A stretch of DNA of 64,000 nt from positions 248,001 to 312,000 of the forward strand of contig JAEHOE010000118.1 in NCBI GenBank assembly GCA_016858145.1, written 5' to 3'. A program made the translations under genes and the position numbers. Below the pieces are notes generated by a model. It ran no database searches. It was not told the DNA's origin and worked only from the letters and a program-made list of their open reading frames with translations. Origin of the DNA: Edaphochlamys debaryana (lineage: Eukaryota > Chlorophyta > Chlorophyceae > Chlamydomonadales). Positions 1 through 13,008 of the stretch are shown here, one piece after another. Position 1 is the stretch's first letter; each line of letters starts with the position of its first letter.

Positions 1-3000
1 ATTTTGCCTGGTGCCTCCATACGGGCTATGTACGGGCCGCTAGACTCGCCCAGCGGCTCCACGTCCGGCACACCCAAAGGTGCGACTGTCGTTCGGTTAC
101 TTTCGCTCGGGGTGGGTGACCGCGCTTTGTGGCCAATTTCCCCCCCCCCCCCCCCCCCCCCCCTCCCCCTCCCCCTCCCCCTGCCTCTGTCCTTCCCCCC
201 GCAGGCCCCTCCTGCACAGGCGGAGGCCACGGCGAGGCCCCTCCGTCCGCTGCGGGCGCACACCCGCACCCCAGCCCGCGGTCACCGCTGGGCCGGCAGT
301 CGAGCCACAACATGCAGCTGCCCAGGTGGGCGGTGGGCACTGACCAACAGCCCTGCACCCCCCCCCCCTTCACACACCCCTGCTCACATGCGCCATGCCG
401 CGCCTGCCCTCGCCCACCCCAACGCCTGCATCCCTGCGCACATCGCCTCAGCCGCCGTCTACGCAGAGCTTCTTGCTCTTTGCGCTTGCTGTGCACGACC
501 AGTGCTCTCGCCCCTCGTGCTTGAGCATCCACACATGTGGCCACGTCGTCCACCTCTCCTCCTGACGGTACCCGCCCCGCCCCGCCCCCCTTCCCCCCAG
601 CAGCCCCCTGTGCACCGCCACCGCCACCCCCCTGGCGCGCCACCTCGCCAACCGGGCCCTGCGCAAGGCAGGGGACGCGTCCCCAGTGTCACTGCCCTCC
701 CTGACGGGCGGGGGGGCGACCAAGGTCAGGGACATGGCACACGGTGTCATCGGCGGAGGTGCGCTCTCCACGGGCCCGCCCACACTCTCGCTCACAGTCC
801 CTGACGGCCCCGACGGCGCGCCGCGGCCCCCCGGCGCCTCCACCTCCCCCAAGGGAGGCTCCCCGCGCGTGCGCCGCGCAACCACCATGGACATCCCCCC
901 CGGGACCGGGCCGGGGGGCGCGCCCGACCTCTCCCCCACCGCCTCGGCTGAGCTGGGCGCAGTGGGGCTGGGCAGCGGCAACACCTCGGCCCCCATCAGC
1001 CCCAGCGCCTCCGCCGGGAACCTGTCTGCACTGGGCGCGACCTCGGGCCCCGCCGGCCCCGCCACCGGCCCCGGCACCGAGCGCTTTCAGAGGGTGCAGT
1101 CGCTGCAACATACCAGCAGCGCCGCCCCCGGGGCAGGGTCGGGCCACCACTCGCAGCCGTACCAGCACTCCCACCTGCACCCCGGCTCGCCCTTCCACAC
1201 CTCCCACGCCGACGCCTCCGCCCACCTGGCCTCGGCCCCGCCCTACCACGACCCGCCCAAGCCCCGCCACTCCATCAACGGGCCCCTCTTCACCTCCGCC
1301 TCGGCCCGATACGAGGACAGCTCGCCCTCCCTCGCCAGCCCGCTGGGCGCTCCCTCGGACGGCGCCCTCCCCGGCGGCGCCTCCTCCCGCCCCCTCCCCG
1401 GGCCCCTGCTCAGCCCCCAGCGCCAGGCCCTGCTCCAGCGCGAGCGGACGCCCGACTACCGCCGCCGCAGCGAGATGGCCATCGCGGTGGGGGGCGTGCA
1501 GCCGCCCGAGACCCCCCTGCCCAAGCTGAGGGTGGCGGCCACGGTGGCCGCCTCCGTGGCAGCGGAACACGCGGCGGGGTCCGGCGTCAGCCCCGCCCCG
1601 GCCTCACCCTCGGCTTCGGCCGGTCAGCACATGGGCTCGTCTGAGCTGAGCGCGACGATTCCCGAGGAGGGCGAGGGCGGAGAGGGGCAGAGCATTGGGG
1701 GCCAGGCCGCCGCCGCGGGCGGCGTGTCTCCGCGCATCGCCTCGCCCGCGCCCCCCTTCGCCACGGCCCCCGCCGCGGCGAGCCCCTCCCGGGCGCTGTC
1801 GCAGCGGCATCGGCAGCAGGCGCAGAGGGAGCAGGGCGAGAGCGAGGAGCCGGCGGCGGCGTCGGAGGACCTCCTCCCCACCAAGCCCGAGCCGCTGCGC
1901 CTGCCCCACGCCGCCGCCGGCTCCTCCCGCAACGCCCTCTCCCCCGTGGTGTCCGCAGCGGGCGGCGCGGGGGCGGACGCGCTGCCCTCCCTGGCCCCCG
2001 CCGTCAGCTCGCCCAAGCTCCAATCGCCCCGGGACCTCGCCGGCCCCGGCCCCGTCAGCCAGCCCCTCAACGTGCTCTCCCCCTCGGCAGTGGCAGCTGC
2101 GGCTGCCGCTCCCGCAGCCCCAGCTGCGGCCGTGTCCCCGGCCCCAGCCGCAGCGCTCTCGCCCCAGCCGCCGCCCCGCCCCGCCTTCACGGCCCCCAAG
2201 CCCGCGCCCCCCGCCGCCCCCTCGCCCACCCCCACCGCCTCCCAGCCCGCCGGCAGGCCGCCCGTCGCGCCCTCTGCCTCCTCCTCCGCAGCCCCCGCCC
2301 CAGCCGCTTCCGCCGCCTCTGCTGCCGCCGCCCCTGGCAAGGCGTCACCCGTGCAGCGCACCCCGGCCCCGGCGCCCAAGGTCCCCACCCCCGCCGGCCC
2401 CTTCCAGGCCCGACCGGTCCCCCACGACGGCCTGCTCCACCTCTCCCCCGGCGCCCCGCCCGCCATGCGGCGCCCCGTGTCCGCCTGGGGCGTGTCTGAC
2501 TACAAGATCGTACGGAAGCTGTATGCGGGGTACGCCAGCAGCGTGTACAAGGCCACGTGTAACGCCAGCGAGGTGCGTGCGGTGACGTGGCGCGGCGTGC
2601 GGTGCGTGCGGCACAAGTGGGGAGGGAGGACTTGGGCGGGCCGAGTCTGGGGGTTAGGCGGGATCGATGGCCGAGGCCCGGGGGCCTTACTAGTGTGCTG
2701 CCAGGGAGGAGGGCCCGGGGCTCGCGCCTCCATGTTTCTCGGCCCCCTCCCCACCCTAACCCCCCCTGTCCCCCTCCCCCCCTCCCCCCAGACGGATGTT
2801 GTGCTCAAGGCGTACAACCTCATGGGCCTCTCGGCCTTCCTGCGGCACCAGGTGGGGGGGCGGAGGTGTGTTGAGGATGCGTAGGGTCGGCGGAGGTGTG
2901 TTGAGGATGCGTAGGGTCGGCGGAGGTGTGTTGAGGATGCGTAGGGTCGGCGGAGGTGTGTTGAGGATGCGTAGGGTCGGCGGAGGTGTGTTGAGGATGC

Positions 3001-5142
3001 GTAGGGTCGGCGGAGGTGTGTGTGGGGGGGGGGGAGGGCGAGCAGGAAACTGGTGGCGCCGGCATCACCGTGCCACGAAACACACACGGTCTGACACCCC
3101 TCCCCCCTCCCTCCCTCCCCCCCAGGTCCTCCGCGAGCTGGACATCCACTCGCGCCTGCAGCACCCCTCCATCGTGCACCTCATCGCGGCGTTCAAGGTG
3201 GGGGGGGAGGGAGGGAGGGGGAGGGGAGGTCGATAGGGAGGGAGGGGCGGAGGGAGGGTGACAGGGGGAGAGGCGGGTGGAGGGGGGGGGGGGGTGCTGC
3301 AGGCCAGGGGTGCAGGCAGGGGCGTGTGGGCGTTCTGTGGGCATCAAGCTTGGGATTCCTTCCCTCAACTCCTCCCCCCTCTCTTCCCCCCTCCCCCGCC
3401 CCCAGGAGGGCGACATCCTGGTGCTGGTGCAGGAGTACGTGCGGGGCGGGTCCCTGGACAGGGTGAGGAGGGGAGCGGGGGAGAGGGGGGGGCAGGGGAG
3501 GTGGGAGGGGAGGGGAGGGGGGCGAGCCACGAGGACGTGTGTCGGGGTGCCAGGGATGGGCAGGGGCGAGGAAGCGGGGGCTGGGCGGGGTACGAGGTCG
3601 GGCAGCGGTGGCAAGGGCTTTGGCTCCTGCTCAGCTTCACCCCCCCCCCATCCCTCTCCCCCCCCTGTCAGGTCCGCCGCAAGCTGGGCGGCCGCATGAC
3701 GGAGTTCCAGGCCATGCACCTGGTGCTGCTGCCGCTGCTCAACGTGCTGGGGCACCTGCACGGCCGGGGGATCATACACAGGGACATCAAGCCGGTGGGG
3801 GGTTGCGGGCTGTGGGGGTGGGGGGGGGCTTGGGTGGGGGGAAGGGAGCGGGCGGCGTGAAGGTTACGGGCGCAGTGTAAGGGCTGTGGATGGAGCTCTG
3901 CCGGTAGCGTGATAGCTGAAGCGCCTGTCTTTATGGTTGGGGGGCTGTGGAGAGCTCACGGGTGCAGTGTGAAGTGGATGGCTTGCAAATGGACTCCACT
4001 CTCTGATGTGGTTGCTGAAGCTCTGCTGCTCTCCCTTGCCCCCCCCCAGGAGAACCTGCTGTTCACCGAGGACTGGCAGCTCAAGGTGTGCGACTACGGA
4101 GTGTCCATCTGCCTCACGGAGGAGCGGGCGGTGACGCGGACGGGCAGCCGGGAGTACATGGCCCCGGGTGGGGCCGGGTGGGGGGCGGGTCCGGGGGGGG
4201 ACGAGGGAGGGGGGAATGATGGGGTGGGGGAGGGGAGGGGAAGGGAAGGAAGGGGGGGCGGCCGACAGGGAAGGCCGAGACGGCAAGGGGTCAGCAAGTG
4301 GGGCCTGCACAGAGGGCTAGCATGGCTGCCAACACGCCTCTCCCTCCTCCTCCCCCCCCCGCAACCAGAGGTCAACATCTGCCCGCTCAAGCGCGGCCCC
4401 GACGACAACAAGGACAACACGGGTCTGGCCTACTCGCCCGCGGTGGACGTGTGGTCGCTGGGGGCGCTCATGTACGAGCTGCTGGTGGGCTTCACGCCCT
4501 TCCCGGGGGGGCCGCCGGCCATGAAGGACGCAAACGGTGGGGGCGGGGGCGGGGGCGGGGGTTGTAGGGCCGGGGGGTCGTGCGGGGAGGGGAGGGTGTG
4601 GCGGGCTGGTGGTGTGATGAGAGGGAAGGGGCATGGCCAGGGCCCGGTGGGCTGGGAGGCAAACCCGGACCGCCCGCAGCGCAATCCGCCCAATGCCAAC
4701 CCCCAACCCCACCCCATGCCAAGCCGCATCCTCCACCCACCCACCCCCCAGGCAACCCCCCCGCCGCCAAGGCTCTGGCCTTCCCCGGAGGCGTGAGCGG
4801 CGAGGCCCGCGCCTTCGTGACCTCCTGCCTGGAGCTGCACCCGGGGGACCGACCCACGGTTCAGCAGCTGCTGGCGCACCCCTGGATCGTCAGGAGCCTG
4901 GTGGGGAGGGGGGAGGGGAGGGGGCTGTGCTGTGCTGCTGTCAGTGGGTCCGGGAGGGGAGGGGGGTCGAGCTGTGGGGGGGCCAGGTTGGGTGGGCAGA
5001 GCGGAGCGGAGCGGGAGGGGCGCAGGGCAGTCGCTCCCATGCTGGGTGCTGAACCATGCTGCGTTCCCCTGCTGTGGCGCCCCGCCTCCGCCCCCGGCCC
5101 CTGGCCCTGCAGGAGCAGGACGTGCCCAAGCCCGCGGTCTAA
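1..5142 (+). CDS. Ser/Thr protein kinase, volvocine Aurora-like type (5'-partial)
   Basis: Eleven exons fit one frame: 1-79, 205-325, 601-2572, 2792-2851, 3126-3197, 3406-3462, 3672-3794, 4050-4167, 4369-4536, 4752-4900, 5113-5142. The visible protein is 982 residues; the start lies left of the window. Residues 1 to about 690 are Pro/Ala/Ser-rich and look disordered. The kinase domain follows (about 695-975): VVLK holds the likely catalytic Lys (about 730), HRDIKPEN the catalytic loop (about 823), and YMAPE ends the activation segment. DYG (about 843) replaces the usual DFG. The stretch after APE (CPLKRGPDDNKDN, then LAYSPAVDVWSLG) and TRTGSREYMAPE match, from family knowledge, the Aurora-like kinases expanded in Chlamydomonas. 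All catalytic residues seen are present, so activity is expected; the glycine-rich loop is weak (KLYAGYASSV). Substrate unknown. The family call is firm, the subfamily call less so. Confidence 0.92.
139..175. repeat. poly-C run in kinase intron
   Basis: An unbroken C-run of about 25 bases followed by CCCCCT repeats lies in the first visible intron of the kinase gene, just before the acceptor at 204. Confidence 0.9.
2861..3020. repeat. 30-bp minisatellite, 5.3 copies, in kinase intron
   Basis: Five identical 30-bp units (2861, 2891, 2921, 2951, 2981) and a 10-bp partial lie in the intron between exons 2792-2851 and 3126-3197. The array starts 10 bp after the donor. The perfect identity suggests recent expansion. 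Confidence 0.97.
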
Positions 5143-8100
5143 TGGGGGAGGCAGGCAGCCCGCCGGGAGGAGGAGGCCGGGGCGATGCGGTATGGGCGGC
5201 ACTGGCGCAGGGCGGGCCCACGCCCGCGGTGAGCCGGTGGCGGGAAGGGGCATCGGGCCCGGAGAGGGGCGGATCGGGCGGCACCGGAACTGAGCTGCAT
5301 GGCAGACTGGGGAGCGACAGAGGGGAGCCAGCCGGGCCGGAGAGCCCGGGAGCGAGGTGCGGCGGCGGCGGAGCGGCAGCCGAGCGGTGTGGGGTGGGGG
5401 TGGGGGGCTATTGCCAAGCGGCCCCAGCAGGGGGCAGGGGCTTTGAGCGGGACTGCGGCGGGGCCTCGGCTGCTGCCACGACGGGGGCAGGGAGCAGCCA
5501 TGGCTGCCGCGAGCGAGGATGGCGGCCGCGGCGGCGCAGGAGCCAGCCGAGCTGTGTGCGGGGCCACGGGCGGTGGGGCTGGACACACCGGCGCCCGCCC
5601 AGAGAGCGGTGGGGGAAGCAGCAGACGGAGAAGCGGAGCTGGGGGCGGCAGGGCACGCAGGGCAGGGCACCGGTCTGCATCTGTGGGGCTGGAGTGGGGC
5701 AGGGAGGAGGAGGCGGGGGCTGAGGCTGCTGAGGCCCAGCGCCGCGGGGGAGCAGGCCCGGGCGGAGCATCAACGGCGGCACGGAGGGACGCATGCAGCC
5801 GCTGTCACACAGAGGCACGGGCGGAGGGGATGGGCCTCGAAAGGAGGCCTCGGAAGGAGCTTTTCTCGTAGTTTGTCCCTGCCGAGAGCGGACGAATGCT
5901 ACTTGCTGGATCGCGATTACAAGGCGACTTGGGTTTGGCAGCTAGTCCTGCTGGGTTACTAGTAAGGCGGGCCCGAGCGCGGGTTAATGTTACTTACGGT
6001 AATTTGAATCTCTGACTCGACTTCAACGAGCGCGGGTCCTTAGAGCGCTTGACCTGCAGCTGGCGTGTCAGGCTGAGGCCGGGCTGCGGCTTCCGTCGGC
6101 CACAGGGGGGCGTGTAAGCGAGCGGAGGGGGTAGAGGCCTGGCCTGGAGCTGCCTAGGGGGGCCTGGGTCCCCTTCGGTCGGGACATCTGATGAGGGCCC
6201 TGCGCTGCGGGCAGGGGCGCCCGCCGGTTCTGTGCGGTGCAGGGCATTGGCTGGAGGCGACCACTCTTTCCTCGCATCATCGCCGGCACTGTTTCTTTCT
6301 TATCAACTCTGGCCTCACAAGCCTCCCGGCTTAGACCAGGGCTTCGCTGCGAAGTAGCACAGGCGCAAGTAAGGCCCGTGCGTGTGTGTAGGGCCTAGCA
6401 TTTGGTGGGGGCAGCTAGGGGTGGGCTGTGTATGCTGTGTCGCAGCGCTGCTCGCTGGCTTGACGCGCACTGTCGGGTGGGTGCTGACGCGAGTACTTGC
6501 TTGAAAGCGTGGTACGAAGGTGAAGGGACTTTATTGCTGCCTGCCTGGTGTTGACACTCTGTCGCCATGATCTAGTTAGTACGCAGATGCTAGGGCAGCG
6601 CATTGCCAGTACCGGTTCAGGGCCCCGTGTGGGTGTGTGGGCGCGAAATGCGCGGGTGACTTGGGGCGATGTGGGGAGTGCCTGGGAACGGCCGTTGCAG
6701 CCGTTGGGCCCAGCCGTCGTCCTGCCTCCAACCCTGGGGCGGCGAGGGCGGGGCGTGAGGGCCGGTTGGACGGGATGGCAGGGGCAGCCGAGGGACCCTG
6801 CCTAGCAGCAGCTGAGCGGCCCCGTGTGTGTGGAGGGTGGGGCTGTCGGGGTTGCGGACGAGACGGAGCGTGGACGGGACGTTTCAGGCAGGCACAGCCG
6901 TGGTATGAACGGTGCGGTACTTGGGACGGGATGACTATTTTTGTGCGCTTTCACCCACAGACGCTTCGCCGAGCAGGCGGAGGCGTCTGTGAGGATCACT
7001 CATGCGAGGGACTGGGCAGGCGCTTGCGTGCTTTGATCAAGGGTTTCGTGTCGGGCAACTCTCAACGGTTGCTCTTGCTGGGGCCTGCATGCGGTGTGGC
7101 TCGTGATGCTACTTGTCTTGGGCAAGGCTTTGCGCATTCAAACTCTTCTTCTACTTTCTTCCCATCGAGCGACCCGCCCGCCGCCTGTGTCGCTGCGCGA
7201 GGCAGGGCCGGCTGTGCAGGGGGCAGCGGCGGCTGCCCCTCTGGTCGGACAGCAGACTGCTAGGACGTGAATGTCTGACGCGTGTGCGTGTGTGCGCGGA
7301 CGTTGATTAGAATTGTCGACTGGGCTAGGCGCTACCCATGCGAAGATGTATGGTAGGTGCTGAGGCTTCCGGCAGCGGCCCTGCCTTGGGCGTTGACCTT
7401 GGAGGGCCGCGGACAGGCGGGGATTGTGTCTCCACAACATATCGAAAGGACTGCGGATCGTGAGCGTGTTCCTGCGTGAGGCCTCGAACCTGAACTAAAC
7501 AGCTTTCCGAGGGACATGTGTGCAGTAGATTACCTGCATCCTGTCTCTGCATCTCTTCAGCTTGAGCCTTGCTGCCGGGAAAGTGATTGTGTGCTGTGTG
7601 AAGGTGGTGGTGTCTAGCGGTAGTGCACGGCTGTCGCCAGGGGCTCAGGGACACTTGTCTCCGCGGGCACCCGGTCTCCTGTGCGGAGGGGGGCGCTATG
7701 TGCTACCGGTTGTAAGAGCATGTACTACTCTGCGGCCCATCAGCGGAATCGTGCAGGAATGCGCCCATCCAAGGGGCACTGCGGTAGGGCCGCCCTCCAG
7801 TCGGCTCCCGTTACCAGGCACTCATCCCTCAGGACCCTCACGGTCGTGTCGTTGGCGCCACTCACCGCTCGCCCCCCCGTGCGCACTCGCTTGCGTGGCA
7901 CCCCTGTTCCTAACCCCTCGCCCACCACTCACCCCTTCCCCCTTTGGCTGAGGCGAAGGGTGGTAGAGGGTTGACGGGAGCACGGGACCCGCACAGCCAC
8001 GGCCCTGTACCGTCAGCTGAACTTGTGCGCCCCGCTTTGCCTCGCCCTGCGCCTCGACGCAGCCATGCGTGAGGCTCCCTGCCCTCCCCTCAACACCCCG

Positions 8101-8867
8101 CCGTGCTCCCCCTCAAAGTGCTTTACGCGGACCCGGCTAGCTGCCCGTTGCATCGACCCCGTGGTGCCCTTCGCTGCCCCACGCCTTCACGCCGACCCCT
8201 GTAGCAACTGCATCAGTCGTCGACGGCAATGCAGTGGGGAGGAGTCTGTCACGGCTGCGGCTGTGGGCCTAACCGGGGGACCTGGACCACTGAGCCCGGC
8301 TGCACCTCAACCCCCAACACCACCACGCCCCGGCAGGGCCCAGCACATGGGTCGCCAATGGGGCAGGGATAGTGGGTTGGGAGTAGCGCAGGATCAGGGC
8401 CAACCCACATCACCAGTTGTGGGGCGGCACACATGCATGAACTCGGCGGGAGCTTTCAACACCATGCGTCACATGATTCCGCCCTCGGCACGATGCGTTC
8501 GTACTCGATCACCCCCCTTGCGTTGGGGCTAGCTACCCCTGTGCCCCCCCCCCCTTCGACCGCGCCTGCACCTCAATCTCCCTGCGCATAACCCATGACC
8601 CCCCACCCCACTCCCGAATTCCCTCCCACCCGATACCCAAGGAGACACCACACCGCATACACCTTCCCAAGGATACTTGGCAAGTGTCTTGCAGCCACCA
8701 CCAACCCTCCACTGAAGGCATGCTGCGCTCCCACTCGGCCCCAACTTGAAACTCCGGCTGCTGCCCCCAATCAACCTCCCCATCCATCGGCGCCCTCAGC
8801 CTCACCCCCCAGAGCCTCACGCCCTGCGCCCAACGCTACCCTACCCCCCGCTCGCTCCCTCCCTCCA
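5143..8867. other. Intergenic / 3' UTR region between convergent genes
   Basis: No coding exon chain was found on either strand. The left part should be the kinase 3' UTR: TGTAA, the volvocine poly(A) signal, occurs on the + strand at 6113-6117 and 7711-7715. The right part should hold the 3' UTR of the minus-strand gene ending at 8868, but I saw no TGTAA on that strand. Base composition is less extreme than in the flanking exons. Confidence 0.6.
6113..6117 (+). terminator. Candidate poly(A) signal TGTAA for kinase gene
   Basis: TGTAA lies 971 bp after the stop codon. A second TGTAA at 7711-7715 is the alternative. In volvocine algae cleavage normally occurs 10-20 nt after this pentamer. Confidence 0.35.
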
Positions 8868-11800
8868 TCACGTCTCATCTACGGGCGCCTGCGTGATTAG
8901 GAACGTGGGCCCGGGCTCCCCGGGCTCAGGGCCCGGCGCCGCCACCGCAGGCGGCAGCGAAGGGGCAGCCGCGTGCGGAGGAGGCGGCGGCGGGGGCCTG
9001 GGCTCTGGCGGCTCGGGGCCCAGGCGCGCGAGCTGCGCGGAGAGGCGGGCCCGCTGCGCCGCGATCCAGCCGGGCGGGGGGGCCTGGGCGCTGGCGGACC
9101 AGGCGTCGCCGGCCTGGGGGGGGGGGGCGGGGGGGTAGAAGGCAGGTGAGTGTGTGTGGGGGTTCGGGTCGGAACGTCCCGCAATGAATTGAGGCCGGTC
9201 ACCGCACAGGGGCCGGAGTGCAGGAGGCTTCCCGGTGCCCCCCCTCCTCCCCCTCACCGGCGCCTCGTACCACCGCAGCAGCTCCGCCAGCAGCCGAGCG
9301 AATAGCGCCTCACCGCCCGACCAGGGACCGCCGGGTCCCGCGCCCGCAGCCTCCATGGCCGCAGCCAGATTGGAGGGGGACAGCAGGCCCCCGCCCCCGG
9401 CCCCGCCCGGCAGAGCGAGGGGCTGCAGGCGGGCGGGGGGAGGCTCGGGGGCGGGGCTGGAGGCGGCGGCGGGGCTGCCGGGGGTGGCGGCGCCGCCGGT
9501 GGAGGGGCGGGGCCTGGGGCCGTCGGCGCCGGGGCCCCGGCCGCCCCTGGGGCTGGCTGTGGGGGAGGCCAGGGCGTCGTCCAGGATACGCCCCGTGCTG
9601 CCGCTCCTGGGAGGGGGAGGGATGAGCGCAGAAGAAGGTAAAGAGAGGTAACGAGAGAACGTAAACAAGGGGAAGCGTGGCTCGTGATCCACTTTGCAGA
9701 GTGCCAGCAGCGGGGCACTCACCTAGTGAGCAGGGGGGGCAGTGCGGGCAGGCGGCTGGAGCCGGCGTCGGGGGCCTCTGCGTCCGCAGCGCCGGCGGAG
9801 GCGGGGCGGGGGGCGCCGCCGGCAGAGGGCGACGCGGGCCGGCCCGGGCCCCCCCTGGCCGCGGGGGGCAGCACCACTCCCCCCGCCCCCGCCCCAACCC
9901 CGCTGCGGGAGGCTGGGCTGTCGGGTGCGTTGCGGCCGAGTGCCGGGGAGCCGGGGGCGGAGGGGCTGTCGGGAGCCCCCAGCCGCCCCGAGGAGCCCTC
10001 GGGGCCGAGGGGGTTGTGGGCCGCCGAGTTGGTGGGTGGCAGGAAGGCCCGCTGCAGCGGCCAGGGCGGCAGCGTCTCGCGGGGGCTGCCGGCCTTGGCG
10101 GCGGCGTACGACGGATTCGCACGTGCCGGCATGGACTTGTACTGCAGCCCGCCAGCCGGCAAGCCGATGGATGTCGGGCTGTTGGTCCCGGAGCCGTTGC
10201 CGTACGAGGCCACGCTGTACGGGTTGGGCACGGCGGCGGCGTAGGGGTTTCCGTACGGACCGCCGCCGCCCACGTGGCCCCAGCGGTTGGCGGTTGCGTC
10301 TAGCAGGGAGCCGCCGGCTGACTGAGTCATGGGCGGCGGCAGGCGGCGCGTAACGCCCTGGTCGCCGAAACCACGTGCGTAACCGGCGGGCAACGGCCGC
10401 AGTATGCCCGACTCCGGCGGCCCCGTGGTAACCATCGACCGGCGCGCCGCCGCCGACCCGCCCGTCATGCCGCTGGCCTCCGGGTACAGCGGCTGCGGCG
10501 GCGCGTACGACGTGTACGGCTGCGTTGCGGCGTAGTACGGCTGCGGTACGGCGTACGACTGCGTGCCCGTGCTGCGGTACGTCTGGGTCTGGGCCTGGAG
10601 GGTCTGGGCCTGCAGGGGCTGGGCCTGGTACGGGTGCGCCGGCGGCGGCGGCGGCGGTATGGCCTCCAGCATCCAGTCCGCCTCCGCCAGCGCCCCTGCC
10701 CGCGCCGCCGCCACCACGGCCAGTCTCAGGACCGACGGCGCCGCCGCCTCGGGGTCCAGGCCGCCGCCGGGGGCAGCGCCGCCTGGGGTGGGGGTGGGGA
10801 GCGGCGGGGGACGGGGGGGGGGAAAATGTGAGGAGGGGAAGGGCATGAGCCAAGAAGTAAGGGGTGGAGTTGAGCATGGAGCGCCCGACCCTGGGTGCGC
10901 GGTTGAGCTGACGCCCTGCAGCGCTCGAGGGCGCAGACATCCCAATCCCAATCCCAATCCCCCCAGGGCACCCCACGCAGTGTCAACCCCACGCAGTGTC
11001 AACCCCACGCAGTGTCAACCCCACGCAGTGTCAACCCAAAGCAGTGTCGCTCACCTGGTGTGCGGTGCAGCAGGGCCGACAGCACCGACGCCACCGCCTG
11101 CGTTGCAGCCGCCTGCTGCGCCTGGGTCATGGGGGGTGGCGGCGGCGGCGGCGCGGCCGCGACCGGGGCCGCTCCCGCGGACCCCGCCGACGTCGCCCTT
11201 GCCGGGGCCGCCGCCACCGTCGCTCCCGCCGCTGCGGGCGCCTCCGCTGCGGCTGCCACGGCCGCCGGGCCCTGCTCGGGAGCCGGTGCGGGTGCGGGTG
11301 CGGGTGCTGGCCATGCCTGGTGCGGCGCTGAGCGGTCTGCGTTCCTGGACTTGCGCAGAGTGGCTCCGAGCATTCGGGAGAGCAGGCGCACGAGGGGGGG
11401 CTGCAGGGGCTGGGGGGGGAGGGGCTGGGGGGCGAGGGGCGGCTGGCTGGGACCGGCCTGAGGCTGCTGGGGCTGCGACTGCTGGGGCTGGGGCTGGGGC
11501 TGATGGGGTTGTTGGAGGGGGTGGGGGGAGGGCTGGGCGGGCTGCTGGGCACCAGCGGAGGGGCCCTGCGGCGGGGGCGGAGGGGCGGGCGCCGGCACGG
11601 CTACCGCTGCGGCGGTGGCGGCGGGGGCGAGGGCCTCGGGCCCCACCAGCCGGAGTAGCGTACTGTGCAGGTAGCTGGGGGTGGCGGGGCAGCAGAGGGA
11701 GAGAGGGAAAGCAAGTGGCAGGATATGAAGCTCAGTGACTAGCGTCAGTTGCGGCACGCCTGGAGCCCACACATCCCAATTCCAAACAAATAAGGCGCAA

Positions 11801-13008
11801 TGGCCGACAGGCAGCGCAGATGAAGAGCAAACTCCGTTTCTAGCCGTTCATTCCCCCCCTGCGCTCCCACCCACCCACCCTGCCAGCTGGTCCTCCAGGC
11901 CCGCAGGAACACCGTCAGGCGCCGCCGCCGCCGGCCGGGACCGCCCCGTCAGCCACCGCAGCAGCTGTCCAGCGGAGGCCGGCGGCGCAGCGGCGGCGGC
12001 GGCGGCAGGGGCGCCGGCGGCGGGCGAGGAGGAGGGCCGGCTGCCGGCCGCCGCCGCTGCGGCGTGGGCGGGCGGGGCGGCGTAGTGGAAGTCATGTTGT
12101 GGGGGGCGCCGCGGTTGCTGCTGCTGCTGTGCAGGCGCTTGCGGCGGCGGCACACCACCTGCGACCGCGACGGCGGCGGCGGCGGCTCGGCCCGGCGGCT
12201 GAGCCACCTGCGCCAACTGCCCGCCGCCGCCAGGGACGTAGGCGCCGCCCGCCACAGGAGGTTGGCCGTTAGCGAGCGGTTGCTGCTGTGGCGGCTGCGG
12301 TTGTTGGCCAGCGGCGGTGCTGGCGGCGGCGGCGGCGGCAGCGGCGGCCTGGGCCGGCGGCACGGCCAGCGGCGGCGGCAGCATCGGGGCAGGGCCGCTT
12401 CCGGAGGGCCCAGAAGCCTGCGGCCCCGCGCCACCTCCGCTGGGGGCCGCTGCCTGCTGCGCCCCTGCCCCTGCCGCCGCCTCCGTCGCGCCGGGCACCT
12501 GTGGCCGGGCTTGCAGGGGAGCCAACTGCCCCGCCGAGCCCGGCCGGGCCGACGAGGCCGGGCCCTGCTCCGCCGCCGCCCCCACGCCGCCGCCGCTCGG
12601 CTCCGACGCCGCCGCACCCCCGGACCCTGCTCCCGACGCGCTTCCCGCCACACCGTCTGTGGCGCCGACGGAGGTCGTGGATGCGGTCTGGGACCCTCCG
12701 CCTAACCCCGCATCCGTGGGAGCCGGCCCTGGCCCCGGCCCTGCCGCCCCGGCGGGGCCGCCGGAGGCTGCAGCAGTAGCAGCAGGGGCAGGGTGGCGGG
12801 CGGATCCAGATCCGATGGGTGGGATCCCGGACAGCAGCTGCTGTACGGGGTCCTGGGCGGAGGGGCTGGAGGCGGCCGAGGCTTCTGCCTCTGATGCCTC
12901 CGACTCTGCCCCCGACAGGTTGGGGATGGAGGTGGCCTTGCTGAGGCGGGACTGGACGGGGGCTTGCTGCGGGGGGGAGGCGTAGAAGGGGAGGGGAGGG
13001 GGCGTCAT
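8868..13008 (-). CDS. Low-complexity Ala/Pro/Gly-rich protein, unknown function
   Basis: Five exons join in frame: 11879-13008, 11055-11674, 9723-10782, 9258-9606, 8868-9113, giving 1134 residues with a TGA at 8868. I do not recognise the protein. Most of it is Ala, Pro, Gly, Ser and Gln runs, probably disordered. Short hydrophobic helical stretches stand out near intron positions: GQLLRWLTG, LVRLLSRMLGATLRK, AVASVLSALLHR, LRLAVVAAARAGALAEADWMLEAI and LLAELLRWYE. The middle exon is Tyr/Gln-rich (TQSYAVPQPYYAATQPYTSY). The chosen ATG has a good context (GCAGCCATG) and an in-frame stop lies upstream. An alternative start is an exon at 13134-13236 (ATG at 13236), whose end phase fits an acceptor at 13011 and would add about 35 residues. 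It converges with the kinase gene. Confidence 0.72.
10971..11034. repeat. 16-bp tandem repeat, 4 copies, intronic
   Basis: Unit CCCCACGCAGTGTCAA is repeated four times exactly, with a fifth degenerate copy after it. It lies in the intron between exons 11055-11674 and 9723-10782, just downstream of the donor of the first. Confidence 0.95.

Noticed and set aside
686..1570. Long antisense open frames opposite the kinase N-terminal region and elsewhere
   Set aside because: They are by-products of very high GC. The sense frames carry conserved domains or consistent splice phases and the antisense ones do not.
5299..8532. Several 100-200-residue open frames downstream of the kinase
   Set aside because: Composition and lack of splice signals or recognisable motifs point to UTR or intergenic DNA.
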